A stretch of DNA of 64,000 nt from Macrocystis pyrifera (lineage: Eukaryota; Sar; Phaeophyceae; Laminariales; Laminariaceae). The DNA is taken from assembly GCA_031763025.1 (NCBI GenBank), contig JASSKH010000042.1, positions 2,253,001 through 2,317,000 on the forward strand, in the 5' to 3' direction. The notes under the pieces were generated by a model. The model was not told where the DNA came from, did not search any database, and saw only the letters and a program-made list of their open reading frames with translations. Positions 49,801-53,547 of this stretch are shown here, one piece after another; positions within the stretch are counted from its first letter, which is position 1, and every line of letters begins with the position of its first letter. The translations under genes were made by a program, and so were the position numbers.

Positions 49801-51063
49801 GTACGCCACCCGCGTGAAGCTTATCACAAACACCGCGGAAAAGCAACAGGTGCGTGCAACTACAAAGAAGGCCGGACGCTCTATTCCATCAATCTACAGC
49901 TCCATTTGATGGGGGCCTTTCTTCGGCCGAGGCCTCCCTCGAAGCCTTCCTCTATTTACAGCAGCCTGTTGAACATGATGTTTTGCTTGCCCCAAGCTGG
50001 TGCACGCAGGTTGTAGCCGCGAATCCCTGGATCACTGTTCTGTCATCACTAGTGCTGCTAGATATCGTACGTGTGATAAGCGACTTCAATGCGATAGCGA
50101 TAAACAAAAAAACAATCGATACGTACGTTCTCGATATTTGAATCATCGAAGCTTTCGTTCAGTGCCTGCATAAACGAACACGGGGGGTGCCAGGGGATGG
50201 AGGGCAAAAGCACATTCGACAGTACCAACCATAGAAACTTTCGGTACGATATCCAACACTAGTCGTAACGCCTACTTTCGTTTTCTTTCAACCGCTGTTA
50301 CCGTTTCGTTACCGCCCGGAAAGTATGCGTTCAAGCGGGGCGTACTCGGTGCAAAAACCAGCAGACTCCGTAGAAGAAAACTTCGACACGTGGTCTCTTG
50401 AATAACAGTCGTGGACACCGCGTCCCTCTGATGTAAACGCACCACGCACTATTTTGTGCCCTAAAAAGAAATGCGTTGCTTCTTTCACCCCCAATAGTAA
50501 ATACCAGGTATGCTTCGTGCAGTAGTAGATACGATGATGTTGGACGTATCCTGTCAGGACTCGACACGTTATTTCTGCATAAGGGTTTGGGCCGTGAACG
50601 AATGCTTTTTCGCGATGAGGAGCACCTCTCGGCGCGCTGTTTCCACGTCTTGCCCCGCCTGGCTCGCCTCTCCGGACTCTGCCGGGGCCGGCCTCGGCCG
50701 TGCTCGCGTCGTGTCCCGGCGGGGCGTGGTGTGTCGTTATTTTTTGTTTGCAGATGCTGTACGAAGGTACGAAGTGTATACTCCTGACATCTTCATTCTC
50801 GCGCTACGAAGTGACGGCACTTTCGGCTAGTACCATACAGTATCACACCCTGGTACTCTACGAGCACTCAAGCATACCTGGTAAATCATTTAGGCAATCG
50901 GCTATCAACAGAATTAACGTTGTCCAAACGATCGTGCTCATCATCGGAGCGACCGCGCCAAAAACAACGCTCGGCTCTTCGCTCGCAGGACGGAGAAGAA
51001 GTTTCGAGACTCAAGGAAACCATCCGCAAGCTCAAGGCAGGGGATAAGGGCGATGCAGAGTAA
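580..51063 (+). CDS. Kinesin-14-like (KCBP-type) C-terminal motor protein, multi-exon, 5' end outside window
   Basis: This is a microtubule motor ATPase with its motor at the C-terminus, the arrangement of minus-end-directed kinesin-14 proteins. Exons joined by splice sites and phase are 580-691, 1217-1462, (1933-1947), 2543-2878, 6791-6865, 9259-9342, 11194-11488, 12284-12433, 12629-12776, 14009-14201, 15285-15431, 16048-16200, 17755-18113, 19316-19483, 22683-22880, 25208-25399, 27432-28147, 29235-29413, 33294-33449, 35093-35191, 39112-39249, 39704-39786, 40102-40278, 42192-42339, 44270-44419, 46458-46583, 47998-48210, 49703-49849 and 50989-51063. About 1,400 residues of charged Ala/Glu/Lys-rich coiled coil precede about 350 residues of motor with [16 protein letters not shown] and DLAGSE. 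The neck-motor junction and the [14 protein letters not shown] stretch resemble plant KCBP as I remember it. MyTH4/FERM domains typical of KCBP are not visible and could lie upstream. Three exons contain one-base frame breaks at homopolymers, so sequencing error or early decay is possible. Joining is my inference, but every intron phase agrees. Confidence 0.85.
692..1216. other. Kinesin intron, no feature seen
   Basis: Contains only a short CACCATCATCACC run. Confidence 0.6.
1217..1462 (+). CDS. Kinesin exon 2 (coiled coil with Ala run)
   Basis: Phase 0 at both ends, 82 codons, AG acceptor at 1215-1216 and GTACGG donor at 1463. An Ala-rich stretch is followed by strongly charged helix ending in RIAELE, typical of a coiled coil. 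Confidence 0.75.
1508..1612. mobile_element. 105-bp TA-MITE, family R1
   Basis: Terminal inverted repeats TTACGGGGGTCCATAG and its mirror, flanked by TA on both sides, length exactly 105 bp. The centre is AT-rich (CCTATATATTTACC). No coding capacity. The TA flank and inverted ends suggest a Tc1/mariner-type origin. Confidence 0.85.
1933..1947 (+). CDS. Possible 15-bp microexon (INELE)
   Basis: Fifteen bases, five codons, lie between an AG and a GTACCG donor in phase 0, exactly as needed between exons 2 and 3. The sequence nearly repeats the last codons and donor of exon 2, so it may instead be a decoy duplicated donor inside the intron. Confidence 0.3.
2543..2878 (+). CDS. Kinesin exon 3 (coiled coil plus Ala/Gly linker)
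   Basis: 112 codons, phase 0 at both ends, AG acceptor at 2541-2542 and consensus GTGAGT donor. It begins [14 protein letters not shown], passes a low-complexity Ala/Gly linker and ends in a second helix, [17 protein letters not shown]. Confidence 0.8.
3240..3385. mobile_element. R5 element, fragment
   Basis: TCGTCGAGATCGTTCGTAGA runs into TGTGTTATCTGATCACCC. Similar material recurs at 23780-24035, 43065-43290 and 55255-55490. Confidence 0.5.
3795..4075. mobile_element. R2 family element, degraded
   Basis: GCCTCGGACAGATT is followed by GATCTGTATGATC-type repeats and the family's internal TACAGATCTTGCGCAA motif. Other copies of the family have the terminal motif TTCACACCTCGGACAGATC. Confidence 0.55.
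4447..4614 (+). repeat. Tandem 84-bp duplication
   Basis: Two adjacent 84-bp copies begin at about 4447 and 4531. Each contains CATCTATATGCAA and GCGGTTCTTAGT. They border the R6 element that follows. Confidence 0.7.
4600..4812 (-). repeat. R6 interspersed repeat, near full length
   Basis: Carries CCCGGCATTGTAGGGATGCG and GTCGTACGACTACGGCCATG, followed by a C-rich tail. The reverse complement occurs at 12880-13075, and shorter copies elsewhere. Confidence 0.7.
5086..5180. mobile_element. R1 MITE copy, slightly shortened
   Basis: Same ends and centre as the 1508 copy. The right end is mutated to CTCCGTGA but still followed by TA. Confidence 0.8.
6113..6326. mobile_element. R1 MITE interrupted by a second R1 MITE
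   Basis: The outer copy's left part (6113-6150) breaks at ATTGTTA and resumes at 6256 with TAGTAAAAATA. Uninterrupted copies read ATTGTTAGTAAAAATA, so the inner element 6151-6255 inserted at that TA and duplicated it. Confidence 0.9.
6151..6255. mobile_element. R1 MITE, inner nested copy
   Basis: 105 bp, with inverted ends TGACGGGGG and CCCCCGTAA, inserted into a TA of an older copy of the same family. Confidence 0.9.
6432..6530. repeat. R4 short inverted-repeat element
   Basis: One of about eight diverged copies of an element of roughly 80 bp with CGGAAATATAAG near one end and CCAGAGCGG/CCAGAGTGG at the other. Others lie near 7432, 28600, 29868, 34556, 42958, 43617 and 48700. Confidence 0.5.
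6791..6865 (+). CDS. Kinesin exon 4 (first half of a GRPP...EDK motif)
   Basis: 25 codons in phase 0 between AG at 6789-6790 and GTGAAC. The residues [20 protein letters not shown] resemble the F...HGRPxTxE(E/D) motif known from FAM13-type proteins. The motif finishes in exon 5. Confidence 0.75.
7760..7786 (+). repeat. Poly-G run of about 27
   Basis: One of many long G or C homopolymers in this window; others lie near 9882, 10841, 55000, 59200 and 59948. Confidence 0.8.
8449..8911. mobile_element. Cluster of three R1 MITEs (8449-8552, 8594-8701, 8807-8911)
   Basis: Three copies within 470 bp. The first has a degraded left end; the third ends CCTCCGTAA. Each keeps the CCTATATAT/ATATATAGG core and most TA flanks. 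Confidence 0.85.
8976..9087. mobile_element. Palindromic element R3 (GGACTGCAGTCCCG)
   Basis: Arms of roughly 45 bp, each containing TTTTAGGACTGCAGTCCCG-like sequence, mirror each other. Ends are CTTGAC / GTCAAG. Confidence 0.65.
9259..9342 (+). CDS. Kinesin exon 5 (second half of the motif, then coil)
   Basis: 28 codons in phase 0, starting [16 protein letters not shown] and ending EIQALE. It completes the helix-turn motif begun in exon 4. The donor GTATGT is itself the first unit of a long GTAT microsatellite. Confidence 0.8.
9343..9412 (+). repeat. (GTAT)n microsatellite on a splice donor
   Basis: About 17 GTAT units begin at the first base of the intron after exon 5. Confidence 0.9.
10199..10320 (-). 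repeat. R6 repeat
   Basis: TGCTCCGTCCCGGCATTGTA and CGACCACGGCCATGCATG, then ACACACCCCGC. Confidence 0.7.
11020..11190 (+). repeat. (CCCT)n array forming a pyrimidine tract
   Basis: CCTT/CCCT repeats run to within a few bases of the acceptor of exon 6. Confidence 0.9.
11194..11488 (+). CDS. Kinesin exon 6, contains a one-base frame break at G14
   Basis: The exon starts [11 protein letters not shown] after a pyrimidine-rich CCCT array and ends EGRN before GTGAGG. The first part and the part from 11240 are in different frames. The break falls in a 14-base G run at 11226-11239, and one G fewer gives a clean phase 0-0 exon of 98 codons. The second part holds a coil ([18 protein letters not shown]) and a Gly/Ala-rich tail. 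Confidence 0.65.
11489..12283. other. Kinesin intron, no feature seen
   Basis: No repeat or open frame that I recognise. Confidence 0.6.
12284..12433 (+). CDS. Kinesin exon 7, probable one-base frame break
   Basis: The upstream part reads LKTLQQQL in phase 0 and the downstream part reads [18 protein letters not shown]. The two frames meet if one G is removed from the G5 run at 12359-12363. The donor is consensus GTAAGT after two bases of a codon, which matches the one-base start of exon 8. Confidence 0.6.
12629..12776 (+). CDS. Kinesin exon 8, frame break at A7
   Basis: [17 protein letters not shown] continues as [20 protein letters not shown] only if one A is removed from the A7 run at 12677-12683. 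With that change both splice phases (2 and 2) fit their neighbours. Both segments look like coiled coil. Confidence 0.65.
12880..13075 (+). repeat. R6 repeat, opposite orientation
   Basis: CATGCGTGGCCATAGTCGTA, then CCCTACAATGCTGGGACGG and a longer tail matching the reverse complement of 4600-4760. Confidence 0.7.
13377..13557 (+). repeat. Three tandem 62-bp units
   Basis: Units begin at 13377, 13439 and 13501, each with GGTTTACTACTGATATGCAG and GGCATGCATG-like sequence. Confidence 0.75.
14009..14201 (+). CDS. Kinesin exon 9 (Pro/Ser/Gly linker then coil), GC donor
   Basis: One base completes Lys from exon 8. Then come 64 codons: a Gly/Ser/Pro linker, followed by helix ending ETLQNAQQ. The only phase-0 boundary that meets exon 10 is CAG followed by GCGAGA, so this appears to be a GC-AG intron. 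Confidence 0.7.
14220..14420 (+). repeat. GGTGGGTG-type G-rich minisatellite
   Basis: Repeated GTGGGTGGGTGAGTGGG with many G3 runs, starting some 20 bases after the proposed GC donor of exon 9. The composition suits G-quadruplex formation. Confidence 0.8.
14838..15005. mobile_element. R2 family fragment
   Basis: Starts near CACCTCAGACAGATCATT and carries the GAGCGGGAGTCGTACAATC motif seen in other copies. Confidence 0.5.
15079..15183. mobile_element. R1 MITE copy
   Basis: 105 bp with ends TCACGGGGG and CCCCCGTAA; left flank TA. Confidence 0.8.
15285..15431 (+). CDS. Kinesin exon 10 (coiled coil)
   Basis: 49 codons in phase 0-0 between a strong pyrimidine tract with CCAG and a GTGCGT donor. 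The sequence [20 protein letters not shown] continues the helix of exon 9. Confidence 0.8.
16048..16200 (+). CDS. Kinesin exon 11 (coiled coil)
   Basis: 51 codons in phase 0-0, beginning [15 protein letters not shown] and ending SEAERK before GTGGGA. It is highly charged and alanine-rich. Confidence 0.75.
16687..17041 (+). repeat. (ATG/TGA)n trinucleotide array, about 355 bp
   Basis: Near-perfect GAT/TGA repeats with sparse substitutions. Every frame looks open, but only as homopolymeric Met, Asp or Ile runs. Confidence 0.9.
17160..17740 (+). repeat. (GGTT)n-rich region with a duplicated segment
   Basis: TTGGTTGG units fill 17185-17520. A block with GTTGGTGATTGG and CCGTCAC-TCCGC-CGTGCAACGCC occurs twice, the second copy ending at the acceptor of exon 12. 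Confidence 0.7.
17755..18113 (+). CDS. Kinesin exon 12 (Ser/Thr/Ala linker and coil)
   Basis: 120 codons, phase 0 at the start and phase 2 at the end. [13 protein letters not shown] opens it. A Ser/Thr/Ala-rich spacer follows, then a coil with [19 protein letters not shown]. The acceptor follows a duplicated GGTT-rich stretch. Confidence 0.8.
18430..18935. mobile_element. R2 family fragments
   Basis: TCACACCTCGGACAGACC lies near 18434, a GGGAGCCGTATACTC segment near 18760, and CTATCTGTCCGAGATGTG near 18915. Together they look like one or two diverged copies. Confidence 0.5.
19316..19483 (+). CDS. Kinesin exon 13 (coiled coil, two frames look coding)
   Basis: The phase 2-2 frame reads [17 protein letters not shown] at the start and [17 protein letters not shown] at the end, open throughout. 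In the middle the other frame ([17 protein letters not shown]) looks more like coiled coil. Two compensating indels are therefore possible. Confidence 0.6.
19924..20165 (+). repeat. R9 dispersed repeat, copy 1
   Basis: AGAACGGGAAGGTTAAGG and AGCACCCTTTTTTGCCGTTG, then ACGAGCGCCGCTGAAAATG. Copies lie at 31575-31895 (interrupted by an R3 element) and 36725-36990 (reverse). Confidence 0.6.
20253..20357. mobile_element. R1 MITE copy
   Basis: 105 bp with ends GTACGGGGG and CCCCCGCAA, just upstream of the LINE fragment. Confidence 0.8.
20526..22110 (+). pseudogene. Decayed LINE (non-LTR) reverse transcriptase fragment
   Basis: Conceptual translation in shifting frames shows a non-LTR reverse transcriptase: a [13 protein letters not shown] start, [13 protein letters not shown] near 20807, [14 protein letters not shown] near 20985, and FADDLVG (the catalytic YADD equivalent) near 21113. 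The C-terminal region carries YAGEVWEG and ends near 22110. At least two in-frame stops (about 20702 and 21672) and several frameshifts show it is dead. No endonuclease domain is visible, so it is 5' truncated. It lies in sense orientation inside the kinesin intron 19484-22682. Confidence 0.8.
22394..22615 (+). repeat. Two tandem R6 cores plus related segment
   Basis: GCATGGCCGTAGTCGTATGA occurs twice, each preceded by a G-rich run and GTGTACTCATTTTCA. A third related segment (CTTAGTCATTTGACCATTG) follows and recurs at 62813-62873. Confidence 0.7.
22683..22880 (+). CDS. Kinesin exon 14 (coiled coil)
   Basis: 66 codons, phase 2-2, after a long pyrimidine tract. [20 protein letters not shown] leads a helix, and a Pro/Gly-rich end precedes GTGCGT. 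Confidence 0.8.
23279..23630. mobile_element. Three R1 MITEs (23279-23384, 23387-23485, 23527-23630)
   Basis: The first two abut and share a single TA dinucleotide. The second lost about eight bases of its right end. The third is near-complete. Confidence 0.85.
23780..24035. mobile_element. R5 element
   Basis: Left end GTGTGATAAGATAACACCC and right end GGTGTTATCTCATGACACG are inverted repeats about 250 bp apart. A poly-G run lies inside. Confidence 0.6.
24212..24316. mobile_element. R1 MITE copy with TA flanks
   Basis: 105 bp, left end TTACTGGGG, right end CCCCCGTAA, TA on both sides. Confidence 0.85.
25208..25399 (+). CDS. Kinesin exon 15 (coiled coil)
   Basis: 64 codons, phase 2-2, consensus GTGAGT donor. 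[20 protein letters not shown] is followed by [17 protein letters not shown]. Confidence 0.8.
26241..26345. mobile_element. R1 MITE copy with TA flanks
   Basis: 105 bp, both TTACGGGGG ends intact, TA on both sides. Confidence 0.85.
26740..27250. mobile_element. R2 family, internally multiplied
   Basis: Several repeats of AAGATCGGTGATCTGTC-like segments, with TTCAGTACAGATCCAACCC near 26848. The stretch ends about 180 bp before kinesin exon 16. Confidence 0.5.
27432..28147 (+). CDS. Kinesin exon 16 (largest; Ser-, Ala- and Gly-rich)
   Basis: 239 codons from a one-base start (completing Lys) to a GTGAGT donor in phase 1. It opens with a helix ([20 protein letters not shown]). A long Ser/Arg/Thr-rich, probably disordered and phosphorylatable segment follows, then poly-Ala, a second helix ([20 protein letters not shown]), poly-Gly and a final Glu/Asp-rich coil. 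The antisense strand is open for 333 codons only because of GC-rich composition. Confidence 0.8.
28148..29234. other. Kinesin intron, little structure
   Basis: The stretch at 28300-28500 resembles 47537-47660 (GATTGTTCATCGGGTTG and a GAGCTC-TTCAAGT end). R6 lies at its 3' end. Confidence 0.4.
29106..29180 (-). repeat. R6 core with poly-C tail
   Basis: CATACGACTACGGCCATGCA is followed by GAGTACACA and a long C run. Confidence 0.65.
29235..29413 (+). CDS. Kinesin exon 17 (Gly/Ala linker, coil)
   Basis: The first two bases finish a Val codon from exon 16. [14 protein letters not shown] is followed by a Gly/Ala tract and then [14 protein letters not shown]. It ends in phase 0 before GTGTGT. Confidence 0.8.
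29531..29776. mobile_element. GGGTC/GACCC foldback element, copy 1
   Basis: Left arm of repeated GGTCGGGTCA pentamers, right arm of repeated GACCCGACCC. Ends GGTGCTCACGGG and CCCGTGAAGAGCCC are inverted. It could form a long hairpin. Confidence 0.7.
29868..29948. repeat. R4 short inverted-repeat element
   Basis: CCACCACTCTGGCCGGGAAT at one end and CCGTACAGAGTGGTG at the other form mirrored arms around an 80-bp element. Confidence 0.55.
30126..30234. mobile_element. R3 palindromic element
   Basis: TAGGACTGCAGTCCCGTTTT and its diverged mirror around a short centre (ACTACTTCGAATTC). Confidence 0.65.
30877..31192 (-). repeat. Two tandem 158-bp tRNA-like SINE units
   Basis: Units at 30877 and 31035 are nearly identical. 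The reverse complement holds GTGAGTTCGAATCTCAC, a T-arm/B-box-like motif, after GGCAGGACATGGGTCG. No complete cloverleaf is formed, so I call it tRNA-derived rather than a tRNA gene. Confidence 0.6.
31575..31895 (+). repeat. R9 dispersed repeat, copy 2
   Basis: Shares AGAACGGGAAGGTTAAGG and GCACCCTTACCGTTGTTGGG with copy 1. The R3 palindrome at 31652-31750 splits it. Confidence 0.6.
31652..31750. mobile_element. R3 element inserted in an R9 repeat
   Basis: GGCCGCAGTCCAGTG and GGTTTGTCCCCAAAACGAG arms. It interrupts the repeat shared with 19924-20165. Confidence 0.6.
33294..33449 (+). CDS. Kinesin exon 18 (coiled coil)
   Basis: 52 codons, phase 0-0. [19 protein letters not shown] runs into a Lys/Glu-rich helix ending [11 protein letters not shown] before GTGGGC. 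Confidence 0.8.
33505..34060. mobile_element. R2 family element with internal duplication
   Basis: TTTCACACGTCAGACAGATC starts it. A stretch of about 190 bp (CATCACCTGCCGTTGT onward) is repeated twice. The 33551 MITE sits inside. Confidence 0.6.
33551..33655. mobile_element. R1 MITE inserted in an R2 element
   Basis: 105 bp with ends TTTCGGGGG and CTTCCGTCA, TA on both sides. It lies inside the R2 repeat spanning about 33505-34060. Confidence 0.8.
34645..35690. mobile_element. Two R2 elements flanking kinesin exon 19
   Basis: One lies at about 34645-34925. The other, at 35402-35690, opens with TTCACACCTCGGACAGATC. Exon 19 at 35093-35191 lies between them. Confidence 0.6.
35093..35191 (+). 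CDS. Kinesin exon 19 (coiled coil)
   Basis: 33 codons, phase 0-0, [20 protein letters not shown] and ending ERDELRQQ. The acceptor could be slightly upstream because the frame stays open. Confidence 0.75.
36026..36463 (+). other. Unidentified intronic 145-codon frame
   Basis: The interior [20 protein letters not shown], then [19 protein letters not shown], has ordinary protein-like composition. It does not match kinesin and has no clear splice link. A decayed element fragment is most likely. Confidence 0.25.
36725..36990 (-). repeat. R9 dispersed repeat, copy 3 (reverse)
   Basis: The reverse complement contains GGAAAATATCTGGTCG, TAGCACCCTTCTCAACG and AACGAGCGCCGAAGAC, in the same order as copy 1. 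Confidence 0.5.
37060..37670. mobile_element. R2 element with 15-bp satellite array
   Basis: About 25 copies of a 15-bp unit (AGATAGATCATCTAC) at 37071-37442 are followed by the usual R2 body and the end GATCTGTCCGAGGTGTGAA. The array is open in several frames (QIDHL repeats), but this is a by-product of the 15-bp period. Confidence 0.75.
37800..37829 (+). repeat. (CCG)n microsatellite
   Basis: Nine to ten CCG units in an intron. Confidence 0.8.
37855..38900 (+). repeat. Degenerate tandem repeat of about 39 bp, split by SINE copy A
   Basis: Recurring CATTGTCTCCTGACTGC followed by TTTTTGTTTGCGCCTAC. It spans 37855-38305 and resumes at 38638-38900 after the SINE. Confidence 0.6.
38306..38637 (-). 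mobile_element. tRNA-derived SINE with poly-A tail, copy A
   Basis: On the minus strand a tRNA-like head (GGTGGCTTGGTAGGCGGTCC, then GGGTTCGAGTCTCACC) is followed by a body of about 230 bp and a 17-base A tail (T run at 38306-38322). The body matches copy B at 60166-60483. Confidence 0.7.
39112..39249 (+). CDS. Kinesin exon 20 (last coil exon), GC donor
   Basis: 46 codons, phase 0-0, with [20 protein letters not shown] and ending YQQEQ. The next bases are GCAAGC, a near-consensus GC-type donor. No phase-compatible GT lies nearby. Confidence 0.8.
39506..39611. mobile_element. R1 MITE copy
   Basis: Ends CTACGGGGG and CCCCCGTAA with TA flanks, in the short intron just before the motor exons. 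Confidence 0.8.
39704..39786 (+). CDS. Kinesin exon 21 (neck and first motor strand)
   Basis: [20 protein letters not shown] leads into ARCRPFA, the kinesin-14 neck and first beta strand with the RxRP-type nucleotide-pocket motif. It ends after two bases of a Gln codon before GTGAGT. Confidence 0.9.
40102..40278 (+). CDS. Kinesin exon 22 (motor)
   Basis: It encodes [20 protein letters not shown], then [20 protein letters not shown] and LVQSALDG. These are the motor strands and helix that lead to the P-loop. Phase 2-2. Confidence 0.9.
40378..40660. mobile_element. R2 element, near full length
   Basis: Left end CACACGTCAGACAATAGATC, right end GTCTGTCCGAGGTGCG, about 280 bp. The body includes TACAGTACAGATCCAACCC. 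Confidence 0.65.
42192..42339 (+). CDS. Kinesin exon 23 (P-loop)
   Basis: [19 protein letters not shown] is the intact Walker A region that binds ATP. Next comes [15 protein letters not shown]. Phase 2 start, phase 0 end before GTATCC. Confidence 0.95.
42535..42700 (+). repeat. Direct duplication of about 83 bp next to a MITE
   Basis: GCGCCAAGC-ATTTCCCAGGCAC and GCGGGC-GCCGTC occur twice. Copy 1 ends with GGGGACCATAG, the start of an R1 MITE end, so the duplication postdates MITE insertion. Confidence 0.7.
42689..42794. mobile_element. R1 MITE copy in a local duplication
   Basis: The left end TTACGGGGGGCC is intact and the right end is degraded (CCCCCGGAC). About 80 bp of its left flank, plus the first bases of a MITE end, are duplicated at 42535-42618. 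Confidence 0.8.
43065..43290. mobile_element. R5 element
   Basis: TAGAGTGATAAGATAACACA on the left and GAGGTGTATTATCTTGCG on the right; the interior resembles the 23780 copy. Confidence 0.55.
43617..43695. repeat. R4 short inverted-repeat element
   Basis: CGCCACTCTGTGCGGAAATG is followed by GACCAACCGGTCCTTG, the same layout as the 29868 copy. Confidence 0.5.
43855..44165. mobile_element. R2 family element
   Basis: GATCTGTATGATCTGTATG repeats are followed by the inverted body motif GGGAGCCATATAACC. It ends about 105 bp before exon 24. Confidence 0.55.
44270..44419 (+). CDS. Kinesin exon 24 (motor; 3' end is amplified in the intron)
   Basis: [19 protein letters not shown] matches the conserved motor helix and strand. 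The end, [10 protein letters not shown], and the GTGGGT donor are repeated in tandem downstream. Phase 0-0, 50 codons. Confidence 0.9.
44401..44620 (+). repeat. 60-bp tandem repeat of exon 24 3' end and donor
   Basis: GAAGAACGTGGTCGTTAAGG starts at 44401 (exonic), and diverged forms at 44461, 44521 and 44581, exactly 60 bp apart. Each copy includes a donor-like AAGGTGGGT or variant. Confidence 0.9.
44890..45085 (+). repeat. Second cluster of exon 24-derived repeats
   Basis: Three more copies start near 44917, 44976 and 45039, about 300 bp downstream of the first cluster, again with AAGGTGGGT. Confidence 0.85.
46324..46395 (-). repeat. R6 core with poly-C tail
   Basis: TGGTCATACGACTACGACTA, then ACATGAGAA and a run of about 20 C. 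Confidence 0.6.
46458..46583 (+). CDS. Kinesin exon 25 (switch I)
   Basis: [20 protein letters not shown] is followed by [18 protein letters not shown]. The second piece holds the NxxSSRSH switch I motif that senses nucleotide. 42 codons, phase 0-0. Confidence 0.95.
46864..47082. mobile_element. Two R1 MITEs (46864-46968 and 46978-47082)
   Basis: Both are exactly 105 bp and nearly perfect at both ends, with TA on all four flanks. They are separated by only nine bases. Confidence 0.9.
47765..47860 (-). repeat. R6 core with poly-C
   Basis: CGGTCATACGACTGCGGCCA and ATGCATGAGATCGAGTACAT, flanked by C runs on both sides. The second piece is shared with the 4740-4800 copy. Confidence 0.6.
47998..48210 (+). 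CDS. Kinesin exon 26 (switch II)
   Basis: [19 protein letters not shown] carries the DxxGxE switch [21 protein letters not shown] and [10 protein letters not shown] form the microtubule-binding helices. 71 codons, phase 0-0, GTAAGC donor. Confidence 0.95.
48500..48690. mobile_element. R2 family fragment
   Basis: Contains the body motif with TTGGATCTGTACCGTACTG and CGCACAACATCTCATCGC. Confidence 0.5.
49265..49348 (+). repeat. Perfect 42-bp tandem duplication
   Basis: CGATTTAACCCGTCGCTCCC and its continuation occur twice in direct succession. Confidence 0.85.
49703..49849 (+). CDS. Kinesin exon 27 (end of motor core)
   Basis: [19 protein letters not shown] and [16 protein letters not shown] close the motor fold. 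49 codons, phase 0-0, acceptor AG at 49701-49702. Confidence 0.95.
49850..50988. other. Last kinesin intron, no repeat recognised
   Basis: No MITE or tandem array. A GC-rich stretch at 50620-50740 has no convincing frame. Confidence 0.5.
50989..51063 (+). CDS. Kinesin exon 28 and stop codon
   Basis: [20 protein letters not shown] ends a few residues later at TAA 51061-51063. The basic helix sits where plant KCBP carries its calmodulin-binding helix, but the Trp I recall there is absent and the tail is short. Confidence 0.85.
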   Translation, partial: DGEEVSRLKETIRKLKAGDKGDAE

Positions 51064-51404
51064 ACGGGACACCCACACAGTCGTCACCAGTCGGTATTTT
51101 GTCGTGTATTCCTCTTTTCTTGCTATATTATTAATAGTTTGGTTTTTCGGGCAGGCGGTGCAAGTCATGTGTGTGCCAGGAATGTATGTAGGTGTGGCAC
51201 TTAAATTATTTTCCCGTAGATGCGGAAAAGGCATTCCTTATAGGGTCACAACAAAAATACTTACCAGCAGCAATATTAAGTTGGGACAACGCTGGTGACC
51301 GGTGTCACTTATTACATTACGGGTAGAATAGTGGTCAACTAATCCTACTAGTAGTCACACCTGGTAATCATAGCAGCCCACGGGTGTTGTATTTCATGCA
51401 AGTC

Positions 51405-51606
51405 TCTTCACGGGCCATGACCCCAACCCACGGGTCGGGTCAGGAAGGTTTCACAATATCACGGGTCGGGTCGGGTTGGGTCTGGTCGGATCGGGTCAGG
51501 AGGGTTTCAAAATCTAACGGATCGCGTCGGGTTACCCGTGCCCGACCCGACCCGACCTGACCCGACCTGACCCGCGAGTTTTGCCCCGACTCGTGAGCAG
51601 CCCTGT
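51405..51606. mobile_element. GGGTC/GACCC foldback element, copy 2
   Basis: CACGGGTCGGGTCAGG arms and GACCCGACCTGACCCG mirror arms. The right end GTGAGCAGCCCTG matches copy 1. It lies just beyond the kinesin stop codon. Confidence 0.7.
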
Positions 51607-52024
51607 TGATTGATGAACATGTGTTCGTAGCAAGTTTGTTGTGTACTTGATTTCGGCAAGCGCCAGCGCCGGCAGTTATTTACTTCGTTGACGGCTGAAT
51701 CGGATACGTAGGCTGGGCAGGGGTCGCGTATGTATGTAGGTCGTACACGACCAGCGTTGTGAACGTCGAGATGCCGGCAGTGTATATACGATATTTGCGT
51801 GCTTGCTCGTCACCAATCTCAGCGTGCTGGTCGATGATGGTAGTGGCGTGGTGTTCTGAAGGAACCCTGAACAGCATTGTCTGCCAAACGTAGGCGCTGC
51901 GTGTATAGAGCGACGAAAACGTTCATCTCTTTTCGCCTGCGTATATCGATATAGGTAGAAAACGAACCCGAGAAAGGAATAAACTAAATTGTCCCGTCTG
52001 CTCACATCGAAGCTGGAAATCATT

Positions 52025-52741
<717 letters not shown>

Positions 52742-53547
52742 TTACCGCTCGATATTGACGTTCTAGAGTCCGTCGTGTAGTATGTCGAACCTTTCGGGCG
52801 AGCAGGTTTTGCACGATGCGTTTTTTTTTTTTTTTTTACGAATCGCTCTGGAATGCGGTCGATCGTGGGTCATGCAGACGCACATGCAGACACACATGCA
52901 GGCGTTGCAGACCATGGGGACGTGCGGATACGCCATGTCTGTTGTATTACTTTCGGGTTTTCGTTCACTTGTTGCGAGATCCCGTAGCCTCACTCCGGCC
53001 TGTATGTACAACAGCACAGGTGGCCGGGACCCCTCTCTTGCATAATGTGGGCGTAAAGCAATCCTTTGGGAGGCATGGAACAGTGCAGCACATCCTCCAT
53101 CAGGCGTACCGAATCGAGAGGTTGTCGACAGCTTGTGGGGGTTTGCTACATTGTTCTATGTCTCCACAAGGCTTTTTACTACGCTCACAATTGTAGCAAT
53201 TGTGCAAAGGGCGCGGGGGGGGGGGGGGGCATTTGTGAACAAATTTCAATTTTGCCGACGCTTAATACCACATTTGCGCCCCTCGCACCATGCTCGAGCG
53301 TTTCTGTGCTGGTTGGTGGACGGGTACTGATGGGGCGCATCTTTTGAGGTGGTGGCCGCGGCACTATCTTGCTGCCTAAAGCACTACGTTCGCAGGACGG
53401 TTCGGTAGAGAGTGAGTTGGTTCACTCCACTTTCCAACTACGTTCTGTCAATACATGTCGACACAAAGACTGTAGTAGCATTTCTTATTTGAGTCTTCTT
53501 CCTGCTATACCTTGGGAAGACACCTACCCACCAGGCACTACCCGGGC

